This document shows, one piece after another, positions 45,654-55,336 of a stretch of 64,000 nt of DNA. This DNA comes from Ferruginivarius sediminum (lineage in GTDB: Bacteria > Pseudomonadota > Alphaproteobacteria > Kiloniellales > Rhodovibrionaceae), in NCBI RefSeq assembly GCF_003344765.1, contig NZ_QPMH01000005.1, positions 1 to 64,000 on the forward strand. The letters are read 5' to 3'. A program made the translations under genes and the position numbers. Numbering within the stretch: the stretch's first letter is position 1; every line of letters starts with the position of its first letter. The notes under the pieces were generated by a model, which was not told where the DNA came from, made no database searches, and saw only the letters and a list, made by a program, of their open reading frames with translations.

Positions 45654-47852
45654 TCAGGAACTCTTGCGCCGCCGCCCGCTCGGCTTGCCGGAGCGGGTCT
45701 TGCCCTTCCCCTTGCCGCCGGTGCCGCGCTTCGACTTCGATTGCGCATCGGCGCGGGCGACGCGCTGTGCGAAGCCGCCGCCGCCCACCGCGCCGTCCTG
45801 CGGCAGCCCGAGGTCCGCTTCCTCCAGGCGCTTGATCTCGTCGCGCAGGCGGGCGGCCTCCTCGAACTCAAGATTGGCGGCGGCGTCCTTCATGCGCTGT
45901 TCCAGGTCCTGAATCGTGGCCTGAATGTTGTGGCCGACCAGCGCGCCTTCCTCCTCGCCGGCCTTCACGTCGACGTGGTCGCCGCGCTCGTAGACGCTTT
46001 GCAGGATGTCGGAGATCTGCTTGCGGATGGTTTCCGGCGTGATGCCGTGCTCGGCGTTGTAGGCCTGCTGCTTTTCGCGCCGGCGTTCGGTTTCGTCCAG
46101 CGCCTTCTGCAAGGCGTCGGTGCGCTTGTCGGCATATAGGATGACGCGGCCATCCACGTTGCGCGCCGCCCGGCCGATGGTCTGGATCAGCGCGGTTGCG
46201 GAGCGCAGGTAGCCCTCCTTGTCGGCGTCAAGGATGCAGACAAGCGCGCACTCGGGAATATCCAGCCCCTCGCGCAGCAGGTTGATGCCCACCAGCACGT
46301 CGAAGACGCCCAGGCGCAGGTCGCGGATGATCTCGATACGCTCCAGCGTGTCCACATCGGAGTGGATGTAGCGCACCTTCAGCCCGGCCTCGTGCAGGTA
46401 CTCCGTCAGATCCTCGGCCATGCGCTTGGTGAGCGTCGTCACCAGCGCCCGGGTGCCGTTCTGCACGACGCCCTGCACCTCGGCGATCAGGTCGTCCACC
46501 TGTTCCGCCGTCGGCCGGATCAGGCAGACCGGATCGATGAGGCCGGTGGGCCGGATCACCTGTTCGGTGAAGGTGCCACCCGTCTGCGCCAGCTCCCACT
46601 TGCCCGGCGTCGCAGAGACATAGACCGTCTGCGGGCGCATCGCGTCCCACTCCTCGAACTTGAGCGGGCGGTTATCGGTGCAGGACGGCAGGCGGAAGCC
46701 GTACTCGGACAGCGTGGACTTGCGGGCGAAGTCGCCGCGGAACATGCCGTTCAACTGCGGCACGGTGACGTGACTCTCGTCCACGATCAGCATCGCGTCG
46801 TCGGGCAGGTACTCGAACAGCGTCGGCGGCGGCTCGCCCGGATTGCGGCCGGTGAGGTAGCGCGAGTAGTTCTCGATGCCGGGGCAGCTTCCCGTCGCCT
46901 CCATCATCTCCAGGTCGAAGGTGGTGCGCTGCTCCAGCCGCTCGGCCTCCAGCGGCATGTTATGTCGATTGAAATACTCCAGGCGCTCCTTCAGCTCCTC
47001 CTTGATCTGCTTGGCGGCCTGTTGAAGCGTCGGGCGCGGGGTGACGTAGTGGCTGTTGGCGTAGAGCTTGATGCGCTCCAGCGTGTCGGTCTTCTCGCCG
47101 GTCAGCGGGTCGAACTCGTTGATCTGCTCCACCTCGTCGCCGAACAGCGAGATGCGCCAGCCCCGGTCCTCGTAGTGGGCCGGGAAGATCTCCACCGTGT
47201 CGCCGCGCACACGGAAGGTGCCGCGCACGAAGCTCATGTCGTTGCGCTTGTACTGCAGTTCCGTGAATTGCTTCAGCAGATCGTTTCGCTCCACCCGGTC
47301 GCCGGTGTGGAGTTCCACGGTCATGCGCGAATAGGTCTCCGGCGCGCCCATGCCGTAGATGCAGGAGACCGAGGCCACAATGATCACGTCGTCGCGCTCG
47401 AACAGCGCGCGCGTGGCGGCATGGCGCATGCGGTCGATCTGCTCGTTGATCGAGGATTCCTTCTCGACGTAGGTGTCGGTGCGCGGGACGTAGGCCTCTG
47501 GCTGGTAGTAGTCGTAGTAGCTGACGAAGTACTCCACGGCGTTGTCGGGGAAGAAGCTCTTCATCTCGCCGTAAAGCTGCGCGGCCAGGGTCTTGTTCGG
47601 TGCCAGGATCAGCGTGGGGCGCTGCTGCTGCTGGATGACGTGCGCCATGGTGAAGGTCTTGCCCGAGCCGGTAACGCCAAGCAGGACCTGGTCCCGTTCC
47701 CCCTGCTGCAATCCGCCTTGAATCTCGGCGATAGCCTGCGGCTGGTCGCCGGCGGGGGTGTACTCCGATTGCAGGTCGAAGGGGCGCGACTCCGGCTTGT
47801 GCATGACCGGCGCGCCGGATTCGGGCTGAGCAGTGGCTTGGTCGTGTTGCAT
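45654..47852 (-). CDS. uvrB: Excinuclease ABC subunit UvrB
   Basis: Damage-verifying helicase-like subunit of the UvrABC system, 732 residues. Walker [11 protein letters not shown], the beta-hairpin region [24 protein letters not shown] (DExH), LREGLDIPE and QTIGRAARN motifs are intact. The UVR motif for UvrC binding lies near residue 650-685. A Lys/Ser/Gly-rich C-terminal tail of about 30 residues follows. Start ATG 47852 opens the normal N-terminus; upstream sequence in frame is antisense of mlaF. Confidence 0.96.
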   Translation of the reverse strand: MQHDQATAQPESGAPVMHKPESRPFDLQSEYTPAGDQPQAIAEIQGGLQQGERDQVLLGVTGSGKTFTMAHVIQQQQRPTLILAPNKTLAAQLYGEMKSFFPDNAVEYFVSYYDYYQPEAYVPRTDTYVEKESSINEQIDRMRHAATRALFERDDVIIVASVSCIYGMGAPETYSRMTVELHTGDRVERNDLLKQFTELQYKRNDMSFVRGTFRVRGDTVEIFPAHYEDRGWRISLFGDEVEQINEFDPLTGEKTDTLERIKLYANSHYVTPRPTLQQAAKQIKEELKERLEYFNRHNMPLEAERLEQRTTFDLEMMEATGSCPGIENYSRYLTGRNPGEPPPTLFEYLPDDAMLIVDESHVTVPQLNGMFRGDFARKSTLSEYGFRLPSCTDNRPLKFEEWDAMRPQTVYVSATPGKWELAQTGGTFTEQVIRPTGLIDPVCLIRPTAEQVDDLIAEVQGVVQNGTRALVTTLTKRMAEDLTEYLHEAGLKVRYIHSDVDTLERIEIIRDLRLGVFDVLVGINLLREGLDIPECALVCILDADKEGYLRSATALIQTIGRAARNVDGRVILYADKRTDALQKALDETERRREKQQAYNAEHGITPETIRKQISDILQSVYERGDHVDVKAGEEEGALVGHNIQATIQDLEQRMKDAAANLEFEEAARLRDEIKRLEEADLGLPQDGAVGGGGFAQRVARADAQSKSKRGTGGKGKGKTRSGKPSGRRRKSS

Positions 47853-47923
47853 ACCGACAATGTAGGGTGCCGGGGCGGGGGAAGGCCAGGGGGCGGTGCC
47901 GCAGGTCGAACCGAATACGCCCC

Positions 47924-48718
47924 CTACGCCTGGCGCACCGGCATCTCGATGGGGCCCTCGGCGCGGCCGTTGACGAACTGCTGAACGTAGGCGTTGTCGG
48001 TGCTGTCGATCTCTTCGGTCGCGCCGTTCCAGATGATTCGACCCTCGTACAGCATGGCGATGCGGTGGGCGATCTTGCGGGCGCTGGCCATGTCGTGGGT
48101 AATGGACAGCGCGGTCGCGCCCAGTTTCTGGACGATTTCGACGATCAGGCTGTTGATGACGTCGCCCATGATCGGGTCCAGGCCCGTCGTCGGCTCGTCG
48201 AAGAATACGATCTCCGGCTCCGTCGCGATGGCACGGGCCAGCCCGACGCGCTTCTTCATGCCGCCGGAAAGCTCGGCAGGGAAAAGGTCGGCGACCTCCG
48301 GGCGCAGGCCGACGGCGGCCAGCTTCTCCGCCGCCGTTTCGCGCGCCCGTTTGCGCGCGACGCCCTCGCTCTGGATCATGCCGAAGGCGACGTTCTCCCA
48401 GACGGGTAGGGAATCGAACAGCGCCGCGTTCTGGAATAGCATGCCGAACTTGCGGCGCACCCGGTCCATGTCTCCCCCCCGCAGGCCGACGACCTCTTCG
48501 CCGTCGACCTCGATGCTGCCGGAGTCCGGCTCCAGGATGCCCAGGATGCACTTCAACAGCACCGATTTGCCGGTGCCGGAGCCGCCGATGACCACGACCG
48601 ATTCGCCTTCGTCCACATCCAGGTCGAGGCCGCGCAGGACCTGATTGTCGCCGAAGGACTTGGAAAGGCCGCGGACCCGGATCTTCGGCGTCTGGCTATT
48701 GGTGGATCGAGGTGTCAT
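47924..48718 (-). CDS. mlaF: Phospholipid-transport ABC ATPase MlaF
   Basis: ABC ATPase of 264 residues: Walker [10 protein letters not shown]-loop [16 protein letters not shown] (the MlaF-type signature), ABC motif LSGGMKKRV, Walker [14 protein letters not shown] and H-loop THD. It powers the MlaFEDB lipid transporter of the inner membrane. It overlaps the end of mlaE by 4 bp. mlaD, mlaB and mlaC are not in the window. Confidence 0.94.
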   Translation of the reverse strand: MTPRSTNSQTPKIRVRGLSKSFGDNQVLRGLDLDVDEGESVVVIGGSGTGKSVLLKCILGILEPDSGSIEVDGEEVVGLRGGDMDRVRRKFGMLFQNAALFDSLPVWENVAFGMIQSEGVARKRARETAAEKLAAVGLRPEVADLFPAELSGGMKKRVGLARAIATEPEIVFFDEPTTGLDPIMGDVINSLIVEIVQKLGATALSITHDMASARKIAHRIAMLYEGRIIWNGATEEIDSTDNAYVQQFVNGRAEGPIEMPVRQA

Positions 48719-49488
48719 CGCGCGAAGAACAGCTCGGTGATGATGTAGTTGGACGAGAGGATCAGGATCGACGCCGACACGACCGCGTTCGTGGTGGCCG
48801 CACCCACACCCTGGGCGCCGCCCTTGGAGTGGAAGCCGTGATAGCAGCCCATCAGCGCGATCAGGAAGCCGAACACCGCCGCCTTCACCAGGCCCGACAC
48901 GACGTCCATCACCTCAAGGAACTCGCGGGTGTTCTTGAGGTAGGTGGCCGCGTTGAAATCCAGCTTGTAGGTTGCCACCAGGTAGCCGCCGAAAATGCCG
49001 ATGATATCGGCCGTCAGCACCAGGAGCGGCAGGGAGATCAGCCCGGCCCACAGCCGTGGGGCGATCAGGTATTTGTACGGATTGGTGGCCAGCGTCGTCA
49101 GCGCGTCGATCTGCTCCGTGACGCGCATGGTGCCGATTTCCGCCGCCATCGCCGCACCGATCCGCCCTGCCACCATCAGGCCGGCCAGCACTGGTCCCAG
49201 CTCGCGCGTGATCGAGACGACGACGACGTTGGGAATGGCGCTCTCGGCCGAGAAGCGCGCGAAGCCGGTGTAGCTCTGCAGCGCCAGCACCATCCCGGTG
49301 AAGATCGCCGTCAGTCCCACGACCGGCAGCGAGTAATAGCCGACTTCCAGCAACTGCCGGCCCAGGATGCGCCCGTAGAACGGGGGCCGCACCGCGTGCG
49401 AGATCGACAGCGACATGAACAGGAACAGCCGCCCGACAGCGGCCAGGAAGCTAAGGAACGTACGGCCGACGATTTGCAGCAGGGCCAT
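48715..49488 (-). CDS. mlaE: Phospholipid-transport permease MlaE
   Basis: MlaE/YrbE permease of 257 residues with five or so helices. The conserved cores ELGPVLAGLMVAGRIGAAMAAEIGTMRVTEQIDAL and CYHGFHSKGGAQGVG match the family. ATG 49488, 5 nt after the alr stop, gives the usual N-terminus; ATG 49500 or GTG 49518 would overlap alr. Forms the pair mlaE-mlaF, apparently expressed with alr and dnaB upstream. Confidence 0.93.
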   Translation of the reverse strand: MALLQIVGRTFLSFLAAVGRLFLFMSLSISHAVRPPFYGRILGRQLLEVGYYSLPVVGLTAIFTGMVLALQSYTGFARFSAESAIPNVVVVSITRELGPVLAGLMVAGRIGAAMAAEIGTMRVTEQIDALTTLATNPYKYLIAPRLWAGLISLPLLVLTADIIGIFGGYLVATYKLDFNAATYLKNTREFLEVMDVVSGLVKAAVFGFLIALMGCYHGFHSKGGAQGVGAATTNAVVSASILILSSNYIITELFFAR

Positions 49489-49492
49489 CGCG

Positions 49493-50650
49493 TCAGGCAT
49501 CCCCGCCGCGATAGACACGTTGGTAGCGCGCCCCCAGCGCCGTCAGGATCTCGTAGCCGATCGTTCCGGCCTCCTCCGCCAGCGCGTCCTGGTCGTGCGA
49601 ATCGCCGATCAGTTCGACGAAATCGCCCGGCTTCACCGCGTCATGTGGCAGTGCTGTCACATCCACCGTGATGGAATCCATCGACACCCGTCCGGCAACC
49701 GGCGCGAGCCGCTCCCCAATAGCCACCTGGCCGCGATTGGACAGGTGACGCAAATATCCATCGGCGTAGCCGGCCGCGATCGTGGCGATGCGCGTCGGCC
49801 CGGCCGCTCGGAAGGTCGCACCGTAGCCAACCCCCCGATGGGCGTCAATCTGGCGTACCTGCAATACGCGCGCCTGCAGCGTGACGACCCGCTCCATGGG
49901 ATTGTCGTGTCCCGGCGTCGGGTTTACGCCAAAGAGCGCGACGCCCGGCCGGGCGAGGTCGAAGTGGTAGTCTTCGCCAAGGAAAATGCCGGAGGAGTTG
50001 GCGAGCGACGCCGGCGCCTTCGGAAGCGAATCCAGGGCAGCGCGAAAGCGATCCCGCTGTGCCGGATTCCCGGCATCGTCAGCCATATCGGCGCAGGCCA
50101 GATGGCTCAGGACGAGTTGAAGCTGGATACCTTCAAGGCGCTTGGGCGACTCAGCCAGTGTTTCCAACTCGTCGTCGGGCAGGCCAAGCCGGCTCATGCC
50201 GGTATCGACCTGTAGCGCGGCTGGCAGGCGCACGCCGCGCTGCCGTCCGGCGGCGGTCCAGAGGTCGAGATCGCCCAGGCTGTTCAGCGAGGGGATCAGC
50301 CGCGCGGCAATCAGATCGCCCTCGGTGCCCGGCAGGGGGCCGTTCAGAACGTAGATCGTGCACTCGGGATGGCCCGAGTCGTCCAGAATGGCGCGCAGGC
50401 GTATACCCTCGTCGATGGTAGCGACGAAGAAGCTCTCCGCGCCCGCCCGCGCGAACACGGGCGCAAGCCGGTCCATTCCCAGGCCGTAAGCATCGGCTTT
50501 CACCACGGCCGCGCACTCGGCGTTGGTCAGTCGCGCACGCAGTTGGCGATAGTTCCGGGCCGCCGCATCCAGGTCGATTGTCAGTATGGCGCCGGCGCGG
50601 CCGGCCAGGCCCGTCAAGCTGTCCGTCCCTGGTGGATCATCCGGTTTCAT
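49493..50650 (-). CDS. alr: Alanine racemase
   Basis: PLP enzyme of 385 residues making D-alanine for peptidoglycan. K51 in VVKADAYGLG forms the PLP Schiff base; the opposing catalytic tyrosine lies in GVGYGATFR, and RVSMDSITVDV is the conserved C-terminal segment. ATG 50650 lies 14 bp inside the end of dnaB, so the genes overlap and may be coupled. The dnaB-alr order is widespread. Confidence 0.95.
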   Translation of the reverse strand: MKPDDPPGTDSLTGLAGRAGAILTIDLDAAARNYRQLRARLTNAECAAVVKADAYGLGMDRLAPVFARAGAESFFVATIDEGIRLRAILDDSGHPECTIYVLNGPLPGTEGDLIAARLIPSLNSLGDLDLWTAAGRQRGVRLPAALQVDTGMSRLGLPDDELETLAESPKRLEGIQLQLVLSHLACADMADDAGNPAQRDRFRAALDSLPKAPASLANSSGIFLGEDYHFDLARPGVALFGVNPTPGHDNPMERVVTLQARVLQVRQIDAHRGVGYGATFRAAGPTRIATIAAGYADGYLRHLSNRGQVAIGERLAPVAGRVSMDSITVDVTALPHDAVKPGDFVELIGDSHDQDALAEEAGTIGYEILTALGARYQRVYRGGDA

Positions 50651-52142
50651 CGGGCAGATAGTCGTCGGCGGCCAGATTCCCGAACTTCGTCGTGGCCCCG
50701 TCAAACGAGAGTCGGACCTTGCCGGTCGGGCCGTGACGCTGCTTGGCGACGATGGCCTCCGCCGTGCCGTAGACACGCTCCAGTCGTTCCTGCCAATTGT
50801 GATGGCGCTCGTGGTATTTTTCGTCGGCCTCGTCGGGGCGCTGCGTCGGTTCCGCCTTCTCCAGGTAATACTGCTCGCGGTAGACGAACATCACCATGTC
50901 GGCGTCCTGCTCGATCGTCCCAGATTCGCGCAGGTCGGAAAGCTGCGGGCGCTTGTCCTCGCGCTGCTCGACCGCGCGGGAAAGCTGCGACAGGGCAAGC
51001 ACCGGTACGTTGAGTTCCTTGGCGATCACCTTGAGGCCACGGGTGATGTCGGAGATTTCCTGCACGCGGCTTTCAGGCTGGCGGCCGGCCGTCGGGCGCA
51101 TGAGCTGCAAGTAGTCCACGATGATCAGACCAAGGTTCTGCTGCCGGCGCAGCCTTCGGGCGCGGGTGCGCACCTGCCCGACCGAGGTCGCCGGCGTATC
51201 GTCGATGAAGAAGGGCAGGGCGGACAGCTCGTGACTGGCCCGTACCACCTCTTCGAAGTCTTCGGAGGAGAGCTTGCCCCGGCGGATGTTCTCCGAGCCG
51301 ACGCCGCTTTCCTCGGAGAGGATACGGGTGGCGAGCTGCTCGGCCGACATTTCCAGGGAGAAGAAGCCGACGACGGCGCCTTCCGCCCCGTCGCTCTCCG
51401 CGTAACGCCTGGCCGCGGAGAATCCGATGTTGGTGGCAAGCGCCGTCTTGCCCATGCCCGGCCGGCCGGCCAGCACCACGAGGTCGCTGTTGTGCAGGCC
51501 GCCCATTAACTCATCGAGATCGGTCAAGCCGGTGGTGACGCCGGCAATCTGCCCGTCGCGGCGGTGCGCCGCCTCCGCCATTTCCACGGCCGTCACCAGG
51601 GCATGCCGGAACGACTGGAAATCGCCCTCGCTCTGCCCGCTTTCGGAGAGCTGGTAGAGCTTCTGCTCCGCCGCTTCGATCTGGTCGGTGGCGGGTACGT
51701 CAAGGTCGAAGTCGAAGGCCTCGTTCACCACCTCCTCGCCAAGCGCGATCAGCTCACGGCGCAAGTGCAGGTCGTGGATCGCCTTGCCATAATGCTCGGC
51801 GTTGATGACGGTGACATAGGCCGCCTGCAACTCGGCCAGGTAGTTGGCGCCGCCGACCTCCTGCAGCGCGCCGTCCGACTCGAACGCGTTCTTCAGCGTG
51901 ACCGCGTTGGCGATCTGGCCGCGCTCGATCAGCTTGCTGCAGGCCTCGAAGATGCGGGCGTGGACGGGGTCGGCGAAATGTTCCGCGCGCAGGAACTCCG
52001 AGACGCGCTCATGCGCTTGATTGTTGGCCAGGATGGCCGCGAGGAGCGCCTGCTCGGCCTCGTAATTGACGGGCGGCGTGCGATCGTGTTCGCCGTCGTT
52101 GCCGGTGGGGAGCTGGGCCAGGGAACCTTGCTGCGCGTTCAT
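50637..52142 (-). CDS. dnaB: Replicative DNA helicase DnaB
   Basis: Hexameric 5'-3' replication-fork helicase, 501 residues. The N-terminal domain (about 25-125, NYEAEQALLAAIL) binds primase and loader; the RecA-like domain has Walker A GRPGMGKT near 225, FFSLEMSAEQL, VDYLQLM (Walker B) and LSQLSRAVEQREDKRPQLSDLRESG. It has no intein. Two DnaA-box-like sites lie 51-77 bp upstream of the start. Confidence 0.97.
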   Translation of the reverse strand: MNAQQGSLAQLPTGNDGEHDRTPPVNYEAEQALLAAILANNQAHERVSEFLRAEHFADPVHARIFEACSKLIERGQIANAVTLKNAFESDGALQEVGGANYLAELQAAYVTVINAEHYGKAIHDLHLRRELIALGEEVVNEAFDFDLDVPATDQIEAAEQKLYQLSESGQSEGDFQSFRHALVTAVEMAEAAHRRDGQIAGVTTGLTDLDELMGGLHNSDLVVLAGRPGMGKTALATNIGFSAARRYAESDGAEGAVVGFFSLEMSAEQLATRILSEESGVGSENIRRGKLSSEDFEEVVRASHELSALPFFIDDTPATSVGQVRTRARRLRRQQNLGLIIVDYLQLMRPTAGRQPESRVQEISDITRGLKVIAKELNVPVLALSQLSRAVEQREDKRPQLSDLRESGTIEQDADMVMFVYREQYYLEKAEPTQRPDEADEKYHERHHNWQERLERVYGTAEAIVAKQRHGPTGKVRLSFDGATTKFGNLAADDYLPDETG

Positions 52143-52181
52143 GGGGGCGGAGCCTAACAGACGCTTCCCTGCACCGTAGAG

Positions 52182-52219
52182 ATTTTAACCTCTGTGGATA
52201 ACGGGATTACTGGGGATAA
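52182..52219 (-). promoter_or_regulatory. DnaA-box-like pair and -10 upstream of dnaB
   Basis: TGTGGATAA (52193-52201) is a perfect DnaA box; TGGGGATAA (52211-52219) differs by one base and lies 18 bp away in the same orientation. A minus-strand TAAAAT (52187-52182) is a good -10, placing the perfect box inside the promoter. DnaA control of dnaB is plausible. Confidence 0.5.
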
Positions 52220-52253
52220 CTAAGTTCGTCAATTGTTCGAATCGGCGGACCCC

Positions 52254-53480
52254 TTATTCCGCCGCCGTCTGTTGGCGCATCTGCGCGCGCTCCCAATCGG
52301 TGATGTAGTCGCGCGTCAATGGCACGGCGTCCTGCCGGCGAGTCAACTGGATCTGGAACACCATATGGGCCATGTAGCGGAACGAAATCTCGCAGCCCGC
52401 CAGATAGAATTCCCACATGCGACAGAAACGCTCGTCATAGATCTCCTTCACCCGGTCGCGGTTGCGCGCGAAACGCTCGCGCCAGTGACGCAGCGTTTCG
52501 GCATAGTGCAGGCGCAGAATTTCTATGTCGGTGACCCACAGCCCCTCACGCTCGATCGCCTGCATGACCTCCGAGAGGGCGGGGGTGTAGCCGCCGGGGA
52601 AAATATACTTACGCAGCCAGGCGTTGGTGCCGCCCGGCGGCGACATGCGGCCGATGGCGTGCAGGACCGCCACGCCATCCTCGGTGAGCAGTTCGCGAAT
52701 CCGGCGGAAGAACTCGCGGTAATGGCGGGTGCCGACGTGCTCGAACATGCCGACGGAGACGATGCGGTCATAGCGGCCAGAGAGGTTCCGATAGTCCTCC
52801 AACCGGAACTGCACGCGCTCGTCCAGCCCGGCGCCGCGCGCACGATCGCGCGCTATCTTCACCTGTTCTTCCGAAAGCGTGATGCCAGTGACGGTCGCCC
52901 CGGCCTCCTCCGCCAGATGCAGGCCCAGACCGCCCCAGCCGCAGCCGATGTCGAGAACGTCGAGGCCCGGCTCGGTCAGGCGCAGTTTGGCCGCCAGGTG
53001 GCGTTTCTTGTTCGCCTGTGCCTGCTCCAGCGAATCACAGGAATCGGTGAAGTACGCGCAGGAGTACTGACGATCCTGATCGAGGAAGTGGTCGTAGAGT
53101 TCGCCCGACAGGTCGTAGTGATGGGCAACGTTCCGGCGTGCCCGGCTGACCGGGTTGTAGGTCTGCAACGGGCGCAGGACTCGGCCGGCTTCCTCGAACA
53201 TGCCCCAGAGGGGATGGCTTTCCAGGCGCAACGAGTTCCGCCCACAGATATCCAGGAAGTCGTAGAGGGTGCCGTCCTCGATATCGAGCTTGCCGTCCAT
53301 ATAGGCTTCGCCGATATAGAGCTTCGGGTGAAACAGCACCTTGGCTTCGGTCGCCCGATCCTTGATCCGGATGGTGACCCGCGGCTCGCCACTGCCGAAG
53401 GTTTCCGACGCTCCCGCAGCATCGATGACGGTTAGTGTGCCCTCGCGAACGATCCGGCGAAACAGAAACGCGGCCAGCAT
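52254..53480 (-). CDS. cfa: Cyclopropane-fatty-acyl-phospholipid synthase
   Basis: SAM-dependent lipid-modifying enzyme of 408 residues. VAHHYDLSGELYDHFLD and SCAYF open the catalytic domain, DIGCGWGGLGLHLA binds SAM, SVGMFEHVG and YIFPGGYTPALSE follow, and the RMWEFYLAGCEISFRY end is typical. It converts unsaturated acyl chains to cyclopropanes at the membrane. ATG 53480 gives the standard start MLAAFLFRRIVREG; a further ATG at 53549 has no ribosome site. Confidence 0.93.
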   Translation of the reverse strand: MLAAFLFRRIVREGTLTVIDAAGASETFGSGEPRVTIRIKDRATEAKVLFHPKLYIGEAYMDGKLDIEDGTLYDFLDICGRNSLRLESHPLWGMFEEAGRVLRPLQTYNPVSRARRNVAHHYDLSGELYDHFLDQDRQYSCAYFTDSCDSLEQAQANKKRHLAAKLRLTEPGLDVLDIGCGWGGLGLHLAEEAGATVTGITLSEEQVKIARDRARGAGLDERVQFRLEDYRNLSGRYDRIVSVGMFEHVGTRHYREFFRRIRELLTEDGVAVLHAIGRMSPPGGTNAWLRKYIFPGGYTPALSEVMQAIEREGLWVTDIEILRLHYAETLRHWRERFARNRDRVKEIYDERFCRMWEFYLAGCEISFRYMAHMVFQIQLTRRQDAVPLTRDYITDWERAQMRQQTAAE

Positions 53481-53661
53481 GACCCGTCGAGCGCTCCCTG
53501 TGATCCCATCGCGCCCGACCGCACGTGGCGCCCCCGGCACGAATACCATCGACTATGGTAAAAGCGTAGCGGAGCCTTGCGTGGCTTGTCCATGATACCG
53601 GGACGTATCTTTCCATCTGCTTGCGTGACCTTGATCACTCAGGGCCCTGTTACAAGCGGCC

Positions 53662-53698
53662 AAAACAAACCGCCCGGTGTTTTACACCGGGCGGTTTT
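53662..53698 (-). terminator. Rho-independent terminator of the rpsF-rpsR-rplI operon
   Basis: A 13-bp stem (AAACCGCCCGGTG with CACCGGGCGGTTT) and a short TTTTA loop, followed on the minus strand by GTTTT. It lies 26 bp past the rplI stop and separates the ribosomal operon from cfa. Confidence 0.9.
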
Positions 53699-53723
53699 AA
53701 AGTCTGGCGTGTAAACAGCGGGG

Positions 53724-54344
53724 TCAGGTTTGGCCCGATTGCCCCGCCTCTTCCTCGCCTTCCTCGGCGGCGGCTTCCTCTTCTTCGAGGGCCTCCACCT
53801 CGGACAGCACCTCTTCGACGGCCTGCTCGGCAATCTCCTGCTGCTCTTCCGGCGAAACCTCCTCGCCGGCAGCCACCTGAGTCTCCGCCTCGGCCTCGGA
53901 GCGGGCCACGTTCACCGTGATTTCCGCCGTGACCTCCGGGTGGAGGCGCAGCGTGACCGGGTGCAGGCCGACCGTCTTGATCTGACGGTTGAGCTGCACC
54001 TGGCCGCGCTCGATGTTGGCACCCTGATCGCGCAGTGCATCCGCGATGTCGCGGGCACTGACGGAACCGTAGAGCTGACCGCCTTCGCCGGCCTGGCGGA
54101 TCATCACGACGGTCATGCCGCCGATCTTTTCCCCCGCCTGCTCGGCTTCCTTGCGCCGCTCCAGGTTGCGGGCCTCCAACTCGGCCCGGCGAGACTCGAA
54201 ATAGCCCCGGTTGGCATCGTTGGCGCGTAGCGCCTTCTTCTGCGGCAGCAGATAGTTGCGCGCGAAGCCGGGCTTCACCGAGACCTCGTCGCCCATCTGG
54301 CCGAGATTCTCGATGCGCTCCAGCAGAATCACCTGCATAGGCAT
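53724..54344 (-). CDS. rplI: Large-subunit ribosomal protein bL9
   Basis: bL9 of 206 residues. The N-terminal RNA-binding domain ([32 protein letters not shown]) and connecting helix are normal; residues 155-206 form a Glu/Ala-rich acidic tail not present in E. coli bL9 but common in Alphaproteobacteria. AAGGAGG precedes the ATG at 54344. Last gene of the S6-S18-L9 operon. Confidence 0.96.
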   Translation of the reverse strand: MPMQVILLERIENLGQMGDEVSVKPGFARNYLLPQKKALRANDANRGYFESRRAELEARNLERRKEAEQAGEKIGGMTVVMIRQAGEGGQLYGSVSARDIADALRDQGANIERGQVQLNRQIKTVGLHPVTLRLHPEVTAEITVNVARSEAEAETQVAAGEEVSPEEQQEIAEQAVEEVLSEVEALEEEEAAAEEGEEEAGQSGQT

Positions 54345-54374
54345 GGTGTTATCCTCCTTACCCCGGCCAGCACG

Positions 54375-54632
54375 TTACTTGATCAGGTAGGGCAGCAGGC
54401 CAAGGTAGCGGGCCCGCTTGATCGCCCGGGCCAGCTCGCGCTGCTTCTTGGTGGACACGGCCGTGATCCGACTCGGCACGATCTTGCCGCGTTCGCTGGT
54501 AAAGCGTTGCAGCAGCTTCACGTCCTTGTAGTCGATCTTCGGCGCATTCGGGCCCGAGAACGGGCAGCTCTTGCGCCGGCGGAAAAACGGGCGCCGGACT
54601 GCGGCGCCGCGACTGACGACACGTAGGGCCAT
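54375..54632 (-). CDS. rpsR: Small-subunit ribosomal protein bS18
   Basis: bS18 of 85 residues, partner of bS6 on the 30S platform. [28 protein letters not shown] and [23 protein letters not shown] are the conserved core. The basic, Val/Arg-rich N-terminus ([14 protein letters not shown]) is slightly longer than usual. Lies between rpsF and rplI with short gaps. Confidence 0.97.
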   Translation of the reverse strand: MALRVVSRGAAVRRPFFRRRKSCPFSGPNAPKIDYKDVKLLQRFTSERGKIVPSRITAVSTKKQRELARAIKRARYLGLLPYLIK

Positions 54633-54648
54633 CGCTTACGTCCTCCTT

Positions 54649-55029
54649 CTACTCGCCGCGCCGGCGGCCGCCGCCGCGCCGGTCGCCGCGGTGGCCTTCC
54701 TTCTTGTCCTTCCGCTCCATCATCACCGAGGGACCGGTATCGAGTGAATCGACCCGGACGGTGAGATAGCGGATCACATCCTCGTTATAGCGCATGGTGC
54801 GCTCCATCTCGTGCACGGCCGCCGGCGGCGCATCGAGATTGAACAGGACGTAGTGACCCTTGCGGTTCTTGCGGATGCGGTAGGCCAGGTTCTTCAGGCC
54901 CCAGTGCTCGGTCTTGGTGACCTGGCCGCCATTGGCCTCGACAAGCTGCTGAAGCTGGCCGGCCAACTCCTCGACGTTGGAGGACGAGATGTCCTGGCGT
55001 GCAATGAACACGCTTTCGTAATAAGCCAT
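54649..55029 (-). CDS. rpsF: Small-subunit ribosomal protein bS6
   Basis: bS6 of 126 residues. MAYYESVFIARQDIS, HWGLKNLAYRIRKNRKGHYVLFN and RYNEDVIRYLTVRVD are typical. The C-terminal ~25 residues are a Lys/Arg/Gly-rich tail (KKEGHRGDRRGGGRRRGE). First gene of its operon, with a recognisable promoter upstream at 55185-55212. Confidence 0.97.
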   Translation of the reverse strand: MAYYESVFIARQDISSSNVEELAGQLQQLVEANGGQVTKTEHWGLKNLAYRIRKNRKGHYVLFNLDAPPAAVHEMERTMRYNEDVIRYLTVRVDSLDTGPSVMMERKDKKEGHRGDRRGGGRRRGE

Positions 55030-55336
55030 CGATTTCCACTCCCCGTGGCTGTTTCGTGGGCCGTAGCTGCCCCGGATAGCGGTCGGGGAAGCCGGGCGGC
55101 CCTAGCCGATCCCTTGGCCCGGCCACGCGGTTTCGTGGCGCGGGTTCGCGCGGAACCGGCGAGGAGTTTTCGCGAGAAGCCGGCAATATACACAGCGCGC
55201 CCCTGTACGCAAGGGGTTGGCGCGTTATCATACCGGGGTCTGCCGTGGCCATCGCTTGACACCGGATCGCCAGTGGCTATGACTCGGCCCCCATTCGCGA
55301 CCGGGTCCGGTTAGCAGACCACAAGGAGCATCAACT
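55030..55336. other. Divergent promoter region rpsF/fabD
   Basis: This 307-bp gap contains no gene. It holds the rpsF promoter above; the fabD side (55260-55336) shows AAGGAG at 55323-55328 as ribosome site but no clear promoter hexamers. Confidence 0.5.
55185..55212 (-). promoter_or_regulatory. Likely sigma-70 promoter of the rpsF operon
   Basis: On the minus strand TTGCGT (55212-55207) and TATATT (55190-55185) are spaced 16 bp, with the -10 matching 5 of 6 consensus positions. It leaves a leader of about 150 nt before rpsF, room for the S6/S18 autoregulatory RNA known in other bacteria, but that structure could not be confirmed by eye. Confidence 0.55.

Noticed and set aside
46362..47984. 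Plus-strand 540-codon frame opposite uvrB
   Set aside because: Shadow of uvrB; no ribosome site or domain.
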